64,000 bases of DNA from Hexactinellida sp. DTS-2022 (GCA_028753945.1 JAPNXP010000006.1:4030001-4094000); one strand, 5' to 3'; shown: positions 22,595 to 34,135, counted from the stretch's first letter. A program made the numbers and translations. The notes: generated from the sequence alone by a model not told the origin.

Positions 22595-25260
22595 CTAATA
22601 TGAATCATCAGAATCAGCAAATTTCTTCTTACTACCCTCATAAGCTTGTATAGCTCCTTTCCTAGACGGGCTAAAACTAGGTCTACCGCCGCCACGCCCC
22701 CCGCTTTGGAAACCACCCCTACCGCCGCGACTTTGGAAACCCCCTCTACCACCACTGCCACCTGATTGTGGGCGTTCACCCGCATACTCCAAACGAATAG
22801 CACGACCGTCTATTGATTTCCCAGTCATTTTCTTCATCAACTTAGTCGCTTCACCGATTGACTCGAATTCTAGAAACCCGAAACCACGCGACCTACCAGT
22901 GTCTCTATCATTCACAATAAACACATCAACCGCGGATGGAAAACTCCCTTCTACACTATCCCTTGTAGAATCATAAGACAGATTACTGATTTTAAGTCGT
23001 TTTCCAGCTGGTTGTTGTTGTTGTTGTTGTTGTCCCCCTCCCCTACCACCCTGGTAACCGCCCCCGGAAGTATTTCCACCGAAAGAATTTCTGCCACCTC
23101 TCGAAGCGCCGCCACTGGCACCTCCAGCTGTGGATTTCGCAGCATCACAGTGGATATTGAATCCATCCAATTCCTGGCTGTCAAGAGCAAGACATTTGTC
23201 TAAATCTGATTTGTTTGAAAAGTCGGCATAACCAAACCCTTTGGATTTTCCTGTATCTCGATCGGTTATGATTCTGGTGCTTATTGGGTTGCAACCGTTC
23301 TTTTTTAGGAAGCGAGTTAAACTGGCCTCAGTCGTCTTGAATGAGAGTTTTCCTATAAAAGCACTCATTTTCTCTTCTATTTTCTGTTGCTTAGCATAGG
23401 GAGATGAAGCCTCTGTATCTACAGAATAATAATTGTTAAAGTACTATTATTGGTAGACGTAATACAGTCAGGTTCTTGTATTAGGAACAATCAAGGGACC
23501 AAAAATTGTGTTCATACGTATAAATAGAGAGAATCATAAAAGCGAACTCAACTTAATACAAACTCTATGTAAGTTGTTAAATTGGGACCATAGGGCTTGC
23601 TCATAATAGTTTTCTATATTAAGCAGACGAAAAATTGTTCACAATAAGCAGACCTGACTGTATATTATTGCTCTTGAAATACTTTGGGCTTGTATGTGTT
23701 TATACAGTAGAACTCGCTGGTACGAAACCAGGGGACCGTCAAAATTTGTTCGCCTTATCCAAATTCATACAGTCGAAATCGGGTTTTTTTGCCACGGGTT
23801 TTTTTGCTTATTGGGTTTTTTTGCCTCCTTTTGTCGTGCAAAAATGTGATATCTTAATGTGTTTTCCATCGGGTTTTTTTGCTTATTGGGTTTTTTTGCC
23901 TCCTTTTGTCGTGCATTTTGGGGGGCAAAAAAACCCGATTTCGACTGTATTAACAATATCATTTGTAATGAAAAGGCTTTGAGGGGGACAGAAATAGTGT
24001 TCGTATTAACCGTGTTCCTCCTACTAACGATATTCTACTGTACTGTATATACCTTGTCTTCCTCTCTTGGTGCCGAGTTTAAGCCCCACCCCCTGCTCCT
24101 GGTCCTCAGACTCGCTGCTGCTCTCCTCGCTATCAGAGGACTCTTCCTTCTGCTTAGCCTGGTGTATTAGCAGGAATAGTAATACAATGAGTTTGGTATA
24201 TAAGATCAAAATCAAAATCATTTGATTATTACTATTTGAAAAGGGCAAAACTTATTTCAATCGTAGTTATTATACAGTGGATGTCGGTTATAAGCACATC
24301 TTCGGGAATTGCATTTAATGTTCTTATAACCGACATAAATTTTATAGGGTATATGGCAACCGTTTTCCAACATATTGTACTTATATCCGTTATGTTCTTA
24401 TAACCGGTGTGCTTATATCCGACATCTACTGTATATGATAAGGGTAAAACCTATCTTAATCGTAGTTATTTCGACGTAATATTACAAACTATATTCTCTG
24501 CACAAATAGCAATTGAATAGCTTTTATAAAATTTGAGTTATGTTCATTCAAATCAATGATTTATATTTCTCGAAAAAATCATAAAATTTCAATCCCTACC
24601 TTATTATCTACTTCCATATCCTCGCTGTCTGTTTCTTCACTTGAAGACTGAGGTTGTTGTTGTTTCTGTTGTTGTTTTATAGGCTTTTTTGCTGGTTGAG
24701 CCTTCGTAATGGGATCTGGTGCTATAAATATAATAATGTTATAAACATTGAATACTTGTGGATAGTATACAGTCAATTCTCGTTATAACGAAGTGCTTGG
24801 GACCTGTAATTTCCTTCGTTATAAGCAGTTATTTCGTTATATCCGACTTCGTTATAACGGGAGATTACTGTATTAGTAATGGGCTTACTCAAATATTGGT
24901 CAAGACCTTAAAATAAAAACACAGGTTTGTTGATAAAAAATGACTTTGTCAGTGTCTGAAAATTATAATAAAAAGGTCTTGACCGATATACGTATAAGTA
25001 ATTCATATGTGTCCAATTTTTAAACGTTGAACAACAATTGTAGACTCTCGTTAATACGAACAACAGGTACCGTCGAAATTCAACCGTATTAGCCGGAGTA
25101 ACTTATATGCATTTATATAATTAAACCTTGTTTTAACCGATACTTCCAGGTAACCGTGTTCCTATTAACGAGAGTCTACTAACCTGGTTTCTTCACTACT
25201 TTAGCTTTAGTTGTAATCTCATCTTCACTTTCACTACTACTAGAAGAATCATCTTTATTC

Positions 25261-25301
<41 letters not shown>

Positions 25302-26739
25302 CTTCTGCAACGCAACTTGAGTAGCAACGGGTTTACTCGTGGTGTCCGCCTCAACTCCGCTATCATCCGAACTCTCCTCAGAGCTGCTATTAGCCGGCTT
25401 CTTAATGGCGGGAGATTTCTTGTCCACAGGCTTAATGGCGACCTTCTTAACCGGCTCATCGTCAGCGGAAGAGTCTGAATCACTGCTAGATTGCTTTGGC
25501 TTTTTGCTAGCCTTTTTAGTTTGGGCTAAGGGTTTGCTGTATACGGTAGCCACGTCCATTTCACTGTCACTGCTATCTGAAGATTCTGTTGGCTTGTTGA
25601 CTGATTTTATTATAGGGGATGGTTGTGTGAGTGGTTTTTTTGGTGTTTCAGTTTTAGATGTTATTGAGAATATTTTTAGTTTTAATAAATCATCTTCGCT
25701 GGAGCTATCTGAGCTATCTTCTTTCGTTGCGGTTGGTTTTAAAGTTTTCTGTAATGGTTTTGTTAGTTTTTTAGTTGCAGGTATGCTTTCTGAATCGCTA
25801 CTCGAAGTAGAGTCAGATTTTGCAGTTGTTTTAGTTAGTACTTTCGCTCCTTTTTTTGTAGTTTGTTTCGGATCAGAATCTTCGTTTGAGTCTGGAACTG
25901 TTTCTGGTGTTTTTGGATTCTTTTTCATTGTTTCTGTTGTTTTCTTTGGTTTTGAAGGAGATTTCTTTTCAGCTGCACCTCCATTCAAAACGGGACTCAT
26001 CTTAGTATCAGATTTCTTCGTTCTAGGCGTGGCAGGCTTTTTCTTAGCAGGTTCCTTTTTCGTAGGAGTTTGGCTGTCAGATTCTAAGTCTAGTCCTTTT
26101 ATACTCGCGATTCTTTTTAGGAGATTTTTCTTCAGTTCCTCTTCGACAATCTGGTCGACTAATTCTTCAGTTGAAACACCTGTTAATAGAACAGAGTTTG
26201 TAGTTGTTTGTAGACTCTCGTTAGTAGGAACACGGATATGGTAATTATCGGTTAATTAAGGAGTATAAAGATTAATTCCCCTAGTCTATACTTATGCATT
26301 ATAGTGAAACAATAAATTTCGACGGTCCCTTGGTGTTCGATTAACGAGAGTATACTGTAGTTTTCAATAAGTGAATACTTGTATATCCACCAACAACTTT
26401 TCTAATATAAATTTAAGGCACTTGAAAGGTCATTTTAAACGATAAAAATCACCTTTGCGAACCGGATTTCTGTTATTGGCCGATATATTAGTAAGCATTA
26501 CAATAAATGTATTTTGTAAAAAGTATCAAATATAACTCACATTTTAGTAACTCTTCAATAGTAACTTTCTTTGGATCAGCTTGATCTTTGGTAGCTCCTC
26601 TCTTTTTGGGCGTAGTTGTTTTTGTCGGAGATGTTTTCGCCGGTGTTGTTGTTGTTGTTGTTGTTGTTACTGTAGGCGAGGCAGCTGGAACCGACTTTTT
26701 CTTTCCCTTAGTTTTGGTTATATGTATTTCAGCAGACAT
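22595..26739 (-). CDS. NCL: nucleolin-like protein, acidic N-terminus, two RRMs, RGG tail
   Basis: Nucleolar RNA-binding protein of rRNA processing. Exons: 26739-26541, 26179-25184, 24721-24600, 24158-24053, 23418-22595; phases close, 748 aa. The N-terminus is Lys/Thr rich (MSAEIHITKTKGKKK). A long stretch alternates basic KKPxK blocks with Ser/Glu/Asp runs (DSSDSSSEDD, SSSSESEDE) typical of casein-kinase-2 targets in nucleolin/NOLC1 tails. It has a long (CAA)n-coded Gln run near 25263-25305 and another at 23012-23035. RRM1 (MSAFIGKLSF, RNP1 KGFGYADF) and RRM2 (KRLKISNLSY, RNP1 RGFGFLEF) follow, then an RGG/GGRGG tail. Two RRMs match yeast/plant nucleolins; vertebrate nucleolin has four. A NOLC1-like origin for the acidic half cannot be excluded, but the RRM+RGG half decides the call. 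Confidence 0.82.
23463..23662. mobile_element. family B MITE
   Basis: Tacagtcaggttcttgtatt ... gcagacctgactgta, in the nucleolin-like intron 23419-24052. Confidence 0.85.
23703..24042. mobile_element. family A MITE carrying a nested family I MITE
   Basis: Outer A: tacagtagaactcgctggta ... cgatattctactgta. Inner I (23768-23949): tacagtcgaaatcgggttt ... cccgatttcgactgta, inserted at the TA of an attcgTAttaac word of A with that TA duplicated. I itself holds five gggtttttttgc words and two copies of a tattgggtttttttgcctcc block. Confidence 0.9.
24273..24433. mobile_element. family E MITE, well preserved
   Basis: Tacagtggatgtcggttata ... atccgacatctactgta. The inverted words gtcggttataagcacat and atgttcttataaccgac enclose cttcgggaattgcattta. 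Nucleolin-like intron 24159-24599. Confidence 0.9.
24768..24872. mobile_element. family D MITE, minimal copy
   Basis: Tacagtcaattctcgttata ... ggagattactgta, 105 bp. Inverted words ttataacgaag and cttcgttataa enclose tgcttgggacctgtaatttc. Nucleolin-like intron 24722-25183. Confidence 0.9.
25039..25182. mobile_element. family G MITE touching a splice donor
   Basis: Tgtagactctcgttaatacg ... aacgagagtctacta. Its end runs straight into the donor of the 996-nt nucleolin-like exon (CCAG then GTTAGTAGACTC on minus), so donor bases +3 onward are MITE sequence. Confidence 0.75.
26209..26359. mobile_element. family G MITE
   Basis: Tgtagactctcgttagtagg ... acgagagtatactgta, 29 bases from the acceptor of nucleolin-like exon 2 (26179). 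Confidence 0.75.
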
Positions 26740-28351
26740 TTTATAAGATAATCTCAAGGATAGATATTCTAGTGTTTGTAAAGTACAATAAAATGATTTG
26801 AAAACTGTCATTAAATGCATGTAAAACTGCTTATTGTGAACTATTTTTCGTCGCTTAATATGAAGAACTTTTTATTATGAACAAGCCCTATGGTCCAATA
26901 TATTAACATCTTTCATAGGGTTTGTATTAAGTTGAATTCGCTTATTATGAAGTCTCTATTATGAACACAATTTTTGATCCCTTGAATGTTCATAATAAGA
27001 ATCTGATTGTATAAATATTTATGAGAAAATCCTAAATTCCTATTATCACTCTGCATTGAAAGAATGTTTACAATAGTAGCTAACAGAAGTTGGATACAGT
27101 ATACAGGTAAATAAATGTATCATTTCAATAGATAAATTTCATTAACTAATCAGTACTAAGTTTAGTTAGGTAATATTGCAGGTGTAGAGTAAGATAGAGA
27201 ATACAAATGTAAATATTCATAGAATATTTGAGAGCAATAAATTATATAAATATGCGATAAACTTTGACAGTTAATAATTAGTAAATAAGTTTTGTGTTTT
27301 AATTTATTTTGAGACCTTTGTTGCGTTTATACGTTTACTGGATTGGTGATGAACATGATAACAATCGGAGGTTTGTAAATATTAATAATTGTGTTATACT
27401 ATTATTATAGAATATTTAAATTCAGAGTGATTGTTCTTTCAGTAATTAAACATATTATGGTCTAGTAACAAAGTCGTTGCATTATTATCAAACGCTATAT
27501 ATTGACAAAATACAAAACCATCAGTTTGAATGTACAAAATGTAGGTGGTATATATTTACGATGTTCATTTCTAATTAGTCCTTGATATATCACATACACT
27601 ACAGCATTAATGAAGTTAATGAATATACTATCTAATGCCTGACCAGCATCGGTTGAGGTGCCAAGATAATCCCATTTACATAATTATGTGCCATGGGGGA
27701 AATTCCTAAATAAACTCCTGTTTGCGTTCCGCATAAATCTTACCTCCAAATAATGCAGCATCATTGAATCAACCGATTGTGTTTTTATGGCACACACACT
27801 TTATTAGGGTGCCGTAAACCCCTACAGTAGAAACACACCAAGGGACTGTCAAAATTCGTTCGCCTTAACCGATGTTATATTATTGGTATTCACAAGGCAT
27901 TGAAAGGGAGCGAAATAGTGTTCTATTAGGAATTTCGTAATTTCATATGAAATTACTTATATAGAGCTCAGTTCTAGTAGAGTTCAGTTCTTCAGGATGT
28001 GTATTCAGGCACTGAGAAAGGTCAGTTTTCCCCAAACTTTGAAATTGACCTTTAGAAAGTAAGCCTGGGCTTTTAGTATGGGAAAAAATCTGAACTCTAC
28101 AAAGCTCAGCTCTATATAAGGATTCTCATTTCATATTAACCGTGTTCATACTAACGAAGTTCTACTGTATTAAATATTCACGTATATAGTTGTTGTATAA
28201 AAACTCTTCAACTTAAGTATTGTCCGATTTTGCATTCGTATGCATCTTTTATGTAATTGTTTTTGGAAGAGACCTGTCTCTTATCCATGGTTCGAATAAC
28301 TTGCTAAATGTAATCCCTGGTCCAATAAAAAGGGTCACAAAACAATAAGGG
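26740..28351. other. long intergenic stretch with MITEs, no gene
   Basis: Family B copy at about 26828-27012 (gcttattgtgaactattttt ... atctgattgta). Family A copy at 27823-28169 (tacagtagaaacacaccaag ... cgaagttctactgta), interrupted at about 27935-28135 by another sequence whose ends share agagctcagttct / gagctcagctct. A ggtgcc-type dispersed repeat lies near 27640-27830. No open reading frame with family features is seen at 27013-27640. Confidence 0.6.
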
Positions 28352-28423
28352 AGGTTCCACCGAGATTTGAACTCGGATCGCTGGATTCAAAGTCCAGAGT
28401 GCTGACCATTACACCATGGAACC
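28352..28423 (-). tRNA. tRNA-Gln (anticodon UUG)
   Basis: Read on minus, the 7-bp acceptor stem GGTTCCA/TGGAACC closes. The D arm contains TGGTGTAATGGTCAGCA, the anticodon stem CTGGA/TCCAG holds loop CTTTGAA with anticodon TTG, and the T arm has GTTCAAATC. No intron is present. It closely resembles the canonical metazoan tRNA-Gln-UUG, including intact A and B boxes, and so should be transcribed by Pol III. Confidence 0.97.
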
Positions 28424-28708
28424 AATAATCTATAAAAAGATGACAATTCTACTTATAACTTATATGATATATATAAACTGTTCAATTAATAATGGTGTCA
28501 TCTGGCCGACCAACTATTCATATTAGCGAGGGTAGAAATTAACGAGGTTCGGAAAAGCAATAGTGTAGTACTGTATTATTAAATGGTCACCTTGAATTCA
28601 CTTACTAAATAACAGTAATATAAAGAAGGGAAATCAAATCTTTTCAATGCACAATTGATACCTTGCACCTATTCAGCTGTAAAGAGTTCTCATAATTACA
28701 CTGATCTT
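28424..28708. other. spacer between tRNA-Gln and SYF2
   Basis: Contains the tRNA 5' flank and a weak family A-like fragment near 28500-28570 (ttagcgagg, aattaacgaggttc). Must include the SYF2 3' UTR. No gene is seen. Confidence 0.5.
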
Positions 28709-30222
28709 CTATATAGCAGTTCCTCTCTCCAAATTTTGTTTTATTTCTGCAGTGTACTTGCCATAGAAGCGTTCAGCTTTCTCATTAAACTTCTTATTAC
28801 GTTCATTGATATAATCGATATCTTTATCGAATTTGAAATCTCTCCTTCTTGAGAATTGTTTGCGTTTTGATATTTGCTTTTCCACATCGTCAACTAGTCG
28901 TTGCACCGCACTATGACTGGGGTACATATCTGACTGTGTAGGTAGCGTGTCTCGAGTGGGATAGAGAACTGATTCGGGAAGAGAGGATTTGGAAGATTCG
29001 TAGGCTAACAGGTCTGGCTTGAATTGTTTAGTGAGACGTTGGTATTGCCTAGGTATATTAAAAGATTGGATTAATATGCAGTAGACTCTCGTTAATACGA
29101 CACAGACCGTTCAAATGTTACGTAACGGTTCATAAGAGTGGGGAGTGCCTTAACTAATGTGTGACAGACCATCCTTTTTGTATAAAAAAATTGTAAAAAT
29201 GCGCTACCTAAGGGTCGTAACGTTTGAAACGCGAAATATCGGTTAAGGGTTCAAGGTTTAATTCCCCTAGTCTATACAAATGTATGCAAGTGAGTCCGTT
29301 TACTACGAATTCCGGATAATACGAACAAATTTATACAGTCCAATGGTGTTCGTGTGTATTAATTAATGAGAGTCTACAGTATGTATAATACACATTCAGA
29401 CAAATATTACCTGAAACTAGCTTGTTGAAAATCGGAAAACCCTTCATCTGGATTCTTCTTTCGCTTTCTCTTCGCTTCCCATCTCTCGACTTGGTCAGCT
29501 CTCTGCCCTAACAGCTGTTCTCTCTCGTAATCCAATCCTTGTTCCTTTGCTTCTTTCCTGGCTTCGAAATCACTCTTTTCCCACTCAATACGCTGCTCTC
29601 TGCTCAAATGGTTGGAGGGTAAACTCTTTTCGTAGTCCTCTTTTGCCACCTAAATAATAAATCGAATAGTTATGTACATGTAGTTATGTATGAAACAATT
29701 GTATAAGTAGAAATATACATCAGAAGGCCTAATTTATATTATTTATTTCTGTCACTTGAGAGTATGTACTAAGTTGTACACAAATAAATATACAATAGAA
29801 ACGCCTTTTCCGGAATTCGTATTAAGTTAACAACTCTTAGTTGCCAATTGAAAGTGAAATTTAATTATTTAAATTTAAAGTGAAAATGAAAGTGGGTTTT
29901 CTATTATACCCTGGACGCCAGGGCATTCGCGTGTGTTTAGCCAAAATCATTTGTATTGAAAAGGCTTTGACGGGACTGAAATTGTGCTCGTATTAAACTG
30001 TGTTCGTACAAATAAGGTTCTACATTATCTAATTACCTCTGCTAAGTTTTCTTTCCTGGCTGATTCCCTCTTTTCCTTCAGCTCCCTAAGCCTTTCAGCC
30101 ACCTTACTCAGTCTAGGTGTGGTTGTACCTGTTACAGACGATGTCTCTTTTTGAATCTGATTAGTTTCTTCGGGTTCAGAAGGTGTGCTATTTCCCGAAC
30201 TTTCCTCCGGTTCAAAACTCAT
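28709..30222 (-). CDS. SYF2: SYF2 pre-mRNA splicing factor
   Basis: Component of the Prp19/NTC-associated spliceosome. Exons 30222-30037, 29649-29411, 29048-28709; phases close, 254 aa (human 243). An N-terminal Ser/Thr/Glu-rich leader precedes the Lys/Glu/Arg helix ([17 protein letters not shown]) and the conserved core: [68 protein letters not shown] and the C-terminal [19 protein letters not shown]. The matches run through the whole protein. Both introns are MITE-filled. Confidence 0.96.
29077..29382. mobile_element. family G MITE with family L sequence inserted, filling SYF2 intron 2
   Basis: G ends gcagtagactctcgttaata and aatgagagtctacagta. From about 29105 to 29235 L-type sequence (ccgttcaaatgttacgtaac ... 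cgtaacgtttgaa) interrupts it. The intron is 29049-29410, so only 28 bases flank the element on each side. Confidence 0.75.
29790..30025. mobile_element. family A MITE remnant with another repeat inside, SYF2 intron 1
   Basis: Keeps cgccttttccggaattcgta, ttgtattgaaaaggctttga and an end aataaggttctaca. Its middle is replaced by a segment (tttaaagtgaaaatgaaag, accctggacgccagggcat) that recurs at 45495-45575. Confidence 0.65.
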
Positions 30223-30717
30223 TTCTAATTCAAATTGAACTTGTCATACATCAATTAGAAATCATTTTTAACAGCCTACTGTGAATTAGTGGCATCACGT
30301 GACAATAATATATTTGCTCATCACTGCAATTCAAATTGTGAATTAGGATAATATACGAAGTGGCATTGAATTAATAAAAACATACGAGGAATGTGTGATA
30401 GATAATCCGTTTTAAACTCGAAAATGATCAAAAACGAGACATTGTTAAGAGGTGAGTGAGGTAGCTAAGGGAGTCTAATTTTCGGACATTTTGTATTACC
30501 TACCATTGACCGCTATTGTAAATTAAGTAACTACTATCGATCAATATAATTTCAAACAATTTAGTATAAGATGTGAATATACATACAGTAATAGGTGTTG
30601 TATTACTACAACGAGTGTGAGATTTCAAGGGAGTTAATTAATATCCTCCTAAACTAAATCCGATAGATATATACTACGGCATTAGCATAGTGATATTCGC
30701 GTTGGGAAGTATTCAAA
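30223..30717. other. intergenic, no feature recognised
   Basis: Spacer between SYF2 start and SLC25A20 stop. AT-rich, with no intact MITE ends and no coding exon seen. Confidence 0.5.
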
Positions 30718-31623
30718 TTATTTTTCGGGAATCATAAAATTAAGCACACGTAGCGCTAGCTCGAAACCTAGGAAACAAAATGCATTAGCAGGGAAGGCAC
30801 GTAGTACAACTGGTGCTAGTCCCTTGAACAAAGCTTTATGTCCCTCAGCTTTCACCAGATCCCTATACACTTGAAGTATTCCTGTATACTTCCCTTCTGG
30901 AGATGTCTGTAGTCTAGATTTTAATGTGTCTGGTGCGATTGCGATAATCCAATTGAAAATACCAGCACATCCACCTGCAAAAAATACTTTAAATGGACTA
31001 AGTGTATCTCTTTTCTGCCCTGGAGCTGAAAATCTATCAAGCATTATCTCATAGGTCATAAAATATGCTCCGCTTGCAGGGACATCTCGAAGTAGAGTCG
31101 CAAAGGTTCCTTTATACAAACTACGTATACCACCTGATCTATACAACTGTTTAGCACAATCCATTGGCCCAGCATACTTCTTGTTTTTCGAGCTAGACTG
31201 TATCTGCAATAGACATTTGATACGCTCACCAGGAGCCATTATAGTTGTGGTGAAGTAACCTGCCAATGTGCCTGCCATGAAAGTTTGGAAATAAGTTAGT
31301 CTGTCATTTGGATTCTTCAACTGGAGATTCCGACCCACTCCATAGCCAAAGAAACATAGAGCGTACATTGGTGTTACGCCTATAATAGGTGTAAGCATTC
31401 CTTTGTACAGCCCACGAATACCCTCACCCCTGACCGTTTGCATGAAGCAATCTACCATACCACGATAGATTGGGGGCTTTGGCTGGGTTTGTAAACGTAC
31501 CTTTATCAGGTCGAGTGGGTGACCCGAAAATACCAAACAAACGCCACCAAAACCTCCAGCGAAGAAATTCTTCACTACATTAGATTTTCCCTGTCCACCC
31601 TGAGTCTCTGATTCTGAAGACAT
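30718..31623 (-). CDS. SLC25A20: mitochondrial carnitine/acylcarnitine carrier
   Basis: Inner-membrane antiporter that brings acylcarnitines into the matrix for beta-oxidation. Single exon, 301 aa, the family length. Three SLC25 repeats each carry the signature: [24 protein letters not shown] (PxxxxK variant) and [32 protein letters not shown] and [14 protein letters not shown] are diagnostic of the carnitine carrier rather than ornithine or other carriers. It is intronless, unlike most neighbours. It starts 674 bp from the divergent 7TM gene; the shared region holds MITEs. Confidence 0.95.
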   Translation of the reverse strand: MSSESETQGGQGKSNVVKNFFAGGFGGVCLVFSGHPLDLIKVRLQTQPKPPIYRGMVDCFMQTVRGEGIRGLYKGMLTPIIGVTPMYALCFFGYGVGRNLQLKNPNDRLTYFQTFMAGTLAGYFTTTIMAPGERIKCLLQIQSSSKNKKYAGPMDCAKQLYRSGGIRSLYKGTFATLLRDVPASGAYFMTYEIMLDRFSAPGQKRDTLSPFKVFFAGGCAGIFNWIIAIAPDTLKSRLQTSPEGKYTGILQVYRDLVKAEGHKALFKGLAPVVLRAFPANAFCFLGFELALRVLNFMIPEK

Positions 31624-32297
31624 TTAGTTCAGACAATTGCTAGTAAATAAAATGTATGAGGGTTTTTAAGAAATTATAAATATACAGTAGAAACTCGTTA
31701 GTACGAACGTTACGTAACATTTTCAAGGGAGAGGGATTAATTAACCAATGTGTGACATACAATCCTTATTTAATTTCAAAATGATCAAAGTGTGACAGCG
31801 AGTATCTAATTCACTGGAGTATTGCGTTACGTAACGTTTGAACGTGGCCCAATAAATCCATGGTCATTTTAGGTAGAAGTTAATAAACTGTACAATTTAC
31901 TACAGTGGATGCCGGATACAAGAACATTCTACTGGGAAATGCCACTCCATAGATATTTGCTAAAATGACATGAAATCACAATATTTTTTATTTATAACCA
32001 TAGAAAGATATTTATAGTCATTTCAGAGTAGTTTAAACGGTCGTTATATAACCGGCATCCACTGTATTTAACTTTGTTCATACAGTTTAAACTTGACCAA
32101 TTATGATCTAATCTATTAACTTTTCACCTTGCATTCATGCAAACATAGCCATTTTTGTCTGCATACTTTATTCTATATTGAGTTACAAGAATGACTGAAA
32201 GATTAAATTACAGTGCACTTGTAGTCTTTAACGATAATAACATTTCCATTGGATTAACAGAATAATTCTCCATCAAATTTAATAATCGATTTGTTCG
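31624..32297. mobile_element. divergent intergenic region with family A/L and family E elements
   Basis: At 31683-31850 an A-type start (tacagtagaaactcgttagt) passes into L sequence (cgttacgtaac ... gcgttacgtaacgtttgaac). E at 31911-32067 (tacagtggatgccggataca ... ccggcatccactgta) is degenerate in the middle. Promoters of SLC25A20 (minus) and the 7TM gene (plus) must both be here. Confidence 0.65.
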
Positions 32298-33286
32298 ATG
32301 GCATGGGCCAGAGGAAATTCATCATTGAACTCCAGTTCCTGTGAAATTGTAGGTCACAATAGTTCAGTTTGTAACATCGCATTCGGGATTAAAACAATCT
32401 CTTCAATATTTTCAATTCTAGGATGCACATTTTTATTGTTATATATGATCTTCTATAAACTTTACAAACATCCAAATCAAAGGATCTTAATCTACTTGAT
32501 TGTGAACTCGCTTTTATTGGGAATTTGTTTAGGAGTAGGTTATTGGTATCAGCCAGGAGTATTATGTACTATTCAAGGTGCATGTTTGCAATTTCTAGCA
32601 TCAATGTTAATGTATTGGTTCGTAATCATAACAATCAATCTGTACATCAATGTTGTCTTTTTCAAAGCAACTAGTCTTCGCCTAGAAATAATATTCCTTT
32701 CCTTGTCTCCAATTCAACCATTAATCTCAGCAATAATCCCAATTCTATTCAACGCATATGGATCTGCGGGGGCATGGTGTTGGATATCAAATGATCCTAA
32801 TCGTAACTTGGAAGAGATCGGTAATGTACTACGTTGGATTTTATTTTATGCACTGGTAAGTTGTATCCTCATATCAGTCACCATTGCGTACATAGTTCTA
32901 ATACTAATCATGCTATACAGACTGATAAACTAACTTGCGGTAAAATAAGAACTAGATCATATTCTCTTTCTGAGGTCAAGAAAATTGGAATCCTAAAAGA
33001 CATATTTGAACACAGTTCTTCAAGTTTTCTAGCATTTCCTATCGTTTGCATATTTGTATATATATTTCCTATATCGAACAGACTCCTTGAGATATTCTTT
33101 CCAGAGAGAACCTTTGATTGGCTTTTTATTCTACAGGCACTATTTAGTCCTCTTATTGGATTTATGATCGCATCCGCGTATATGTTGGACAAGACATTCT
33201 GGAAAAATCTTAAATTTTCTCGTATTAGAGATCAGTGGATATCTTGGCGCTTCAAAACAGTTATAACTGAGTACCCGACTAATTGA
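32298..33286 (+). CDS. 7TM receptor, cAMP-receptor-like, with a frame change at TM5
   Basis: Six hydrophobic helices plus a TM5 segment are visible: TM1 SILGCTFLLLYMIFY, TM2 ILIYLIVNSLLLGICLG, TM3 MLMYWFVIITINLY, TM4 near PLISAIIPILF, then GAWCWIS, TM5 WILFYALVSCILISVTIAY, TM6 FPIVCIFVYIFPI, TM7 FSPLIGFMIASAY. The KHPNQRILIYL loop and AWCWI before TM5 resemble the Dictyostelium cAMP-receptor/CARL class (moderate confidence). The frame of 32298 stops at 32933 just after TM5; TM6-7 continue in another frame to 33286. An intron 32856-32920 (GTAAGT, TACTAAT branch-like, CAG; 65 nt) restores the frame exactly but removes most of TM5. So this is either a receptor with a splice-removable TM5, a frameshifted pseudogene, or a sequence error. 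Confidence 0.65.
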
Positions 33287-33928
33287 GTCTAACATTGTAT
33301 ACCATTATATCATATGTTTGGGAGTGAATTACTTTACTTTTAATTAGATGTATGATGTTTTCTACATAATTTGTTCATAAGTAATTAAAATAATCACAAT
33401 AATGTATTTGTTATGTAGAGAACTAATTCATGGATTAATCCTTAGCGGTAGATTTAACCGGATTTAGAGACCAACTTTAATTCACTAGGAACAATAAAAA
33501 TAGTGGCTCTTAAACTTAGAATAACATTTAACCCAGGATTTTCATAATACATGACCGGTATAATGCACTGATGCGGCACTATTTTAGGGAGGTAAAATTC
33601 GTACGGAACCCAAACAGGGGTTCATCGAGGAATTTCTGGGTCAGAAAATCTTGTGACCCCTGGCACCTAAATCGAATCACACTGTAAGCACCTTGATAAA
33701 TAATCTCCATTCCCATGGGACTTCTTATACCTCGCTTTTTGAACAAATAGTTCTGAAACTAATTCAAGTTTGAATGGCCTTAGTAAATAATAATATAAAA
33801 GCAAGAAATTATAACAAACAAAACAAGGAATATTGAATTATTAGACACCAAAAAGTTAACAATATACTCACTAATAATATCAAAATCTATTTACCAAATT
33901 ATATAGATTTAATATTTACACTCTGCGA
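33287..33928. other. convergent intergenic region with a dispersed repeat
   Basis: 3' flanks of the 7TM gene (plus) and BRK1 (minus). 33560-33720 holds a repeat related to 6437-6600 (reverse complement, atttaggtgccaggggtc). No gene and no pogo-like MITE with intact ends. Confidence 0.5.
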
Positions 33929-34135
33929 TTATTTTTTATCGTGTTTGTTTATTTTTGCTTCAAGGTAGTCAATTTTACGCTCCATCAATGTCAGCTTCTC
34001 TCCAAGTTCTGACAATTGACCGCGACAACTCAAATCTAAATTGTTCAGAAAATCAGCGATTTTTGCAATGCTCGTAGTAATAGTTTCAATAAATTCCCTA
34101 TTGTTCCAATCAGCTTGTATGTGTCCAAAATCCAT
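33929..34135 (-). CDS. BRK1: BRICK1 (HSPC300), WAVE complex subunit
   Basis: Smallest subunit of the WAVE regulatory complex, which controls Arp2/3-driven actin branching. Intronless, 68 aa (human 75). The hallmark sequence is intact: DWNNREFIETITTSIAKIAD, FLNNLDLSCRGQLSELGEKL and TLMERKIDYLEAKI, a single amphipathic coiled coil. Start taken at MDFGH, since the upstream in-frame extension has no family match. With WASHC4 in the same window, both the WAVE and WASH actin regulators are represented. Confidence 0.97.
   Translation of the reverse strand: MDFGHIQADWNNREFIETITTSIAKIADFLNNLDLSCRGQLSELGEKLTLMERKIDYLEAKINKHDKK

Noticed and set aside
25339-26244. Plus-strand open frame of 301 codons
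   Set aside because: It is the antisense of the Ser/Lys/Glu-rich nucleolin-like exon; low-complexity coding sequence leaves the opposite strand open. No domain, and the minus frame has splice sites and family features.
28500-28570. Second tRNA or tRNA-derived SINE beside tRNA-Gln
   Set aside because: No A/B box pair or cloverleaf; the sequence is a weak family A fragment.
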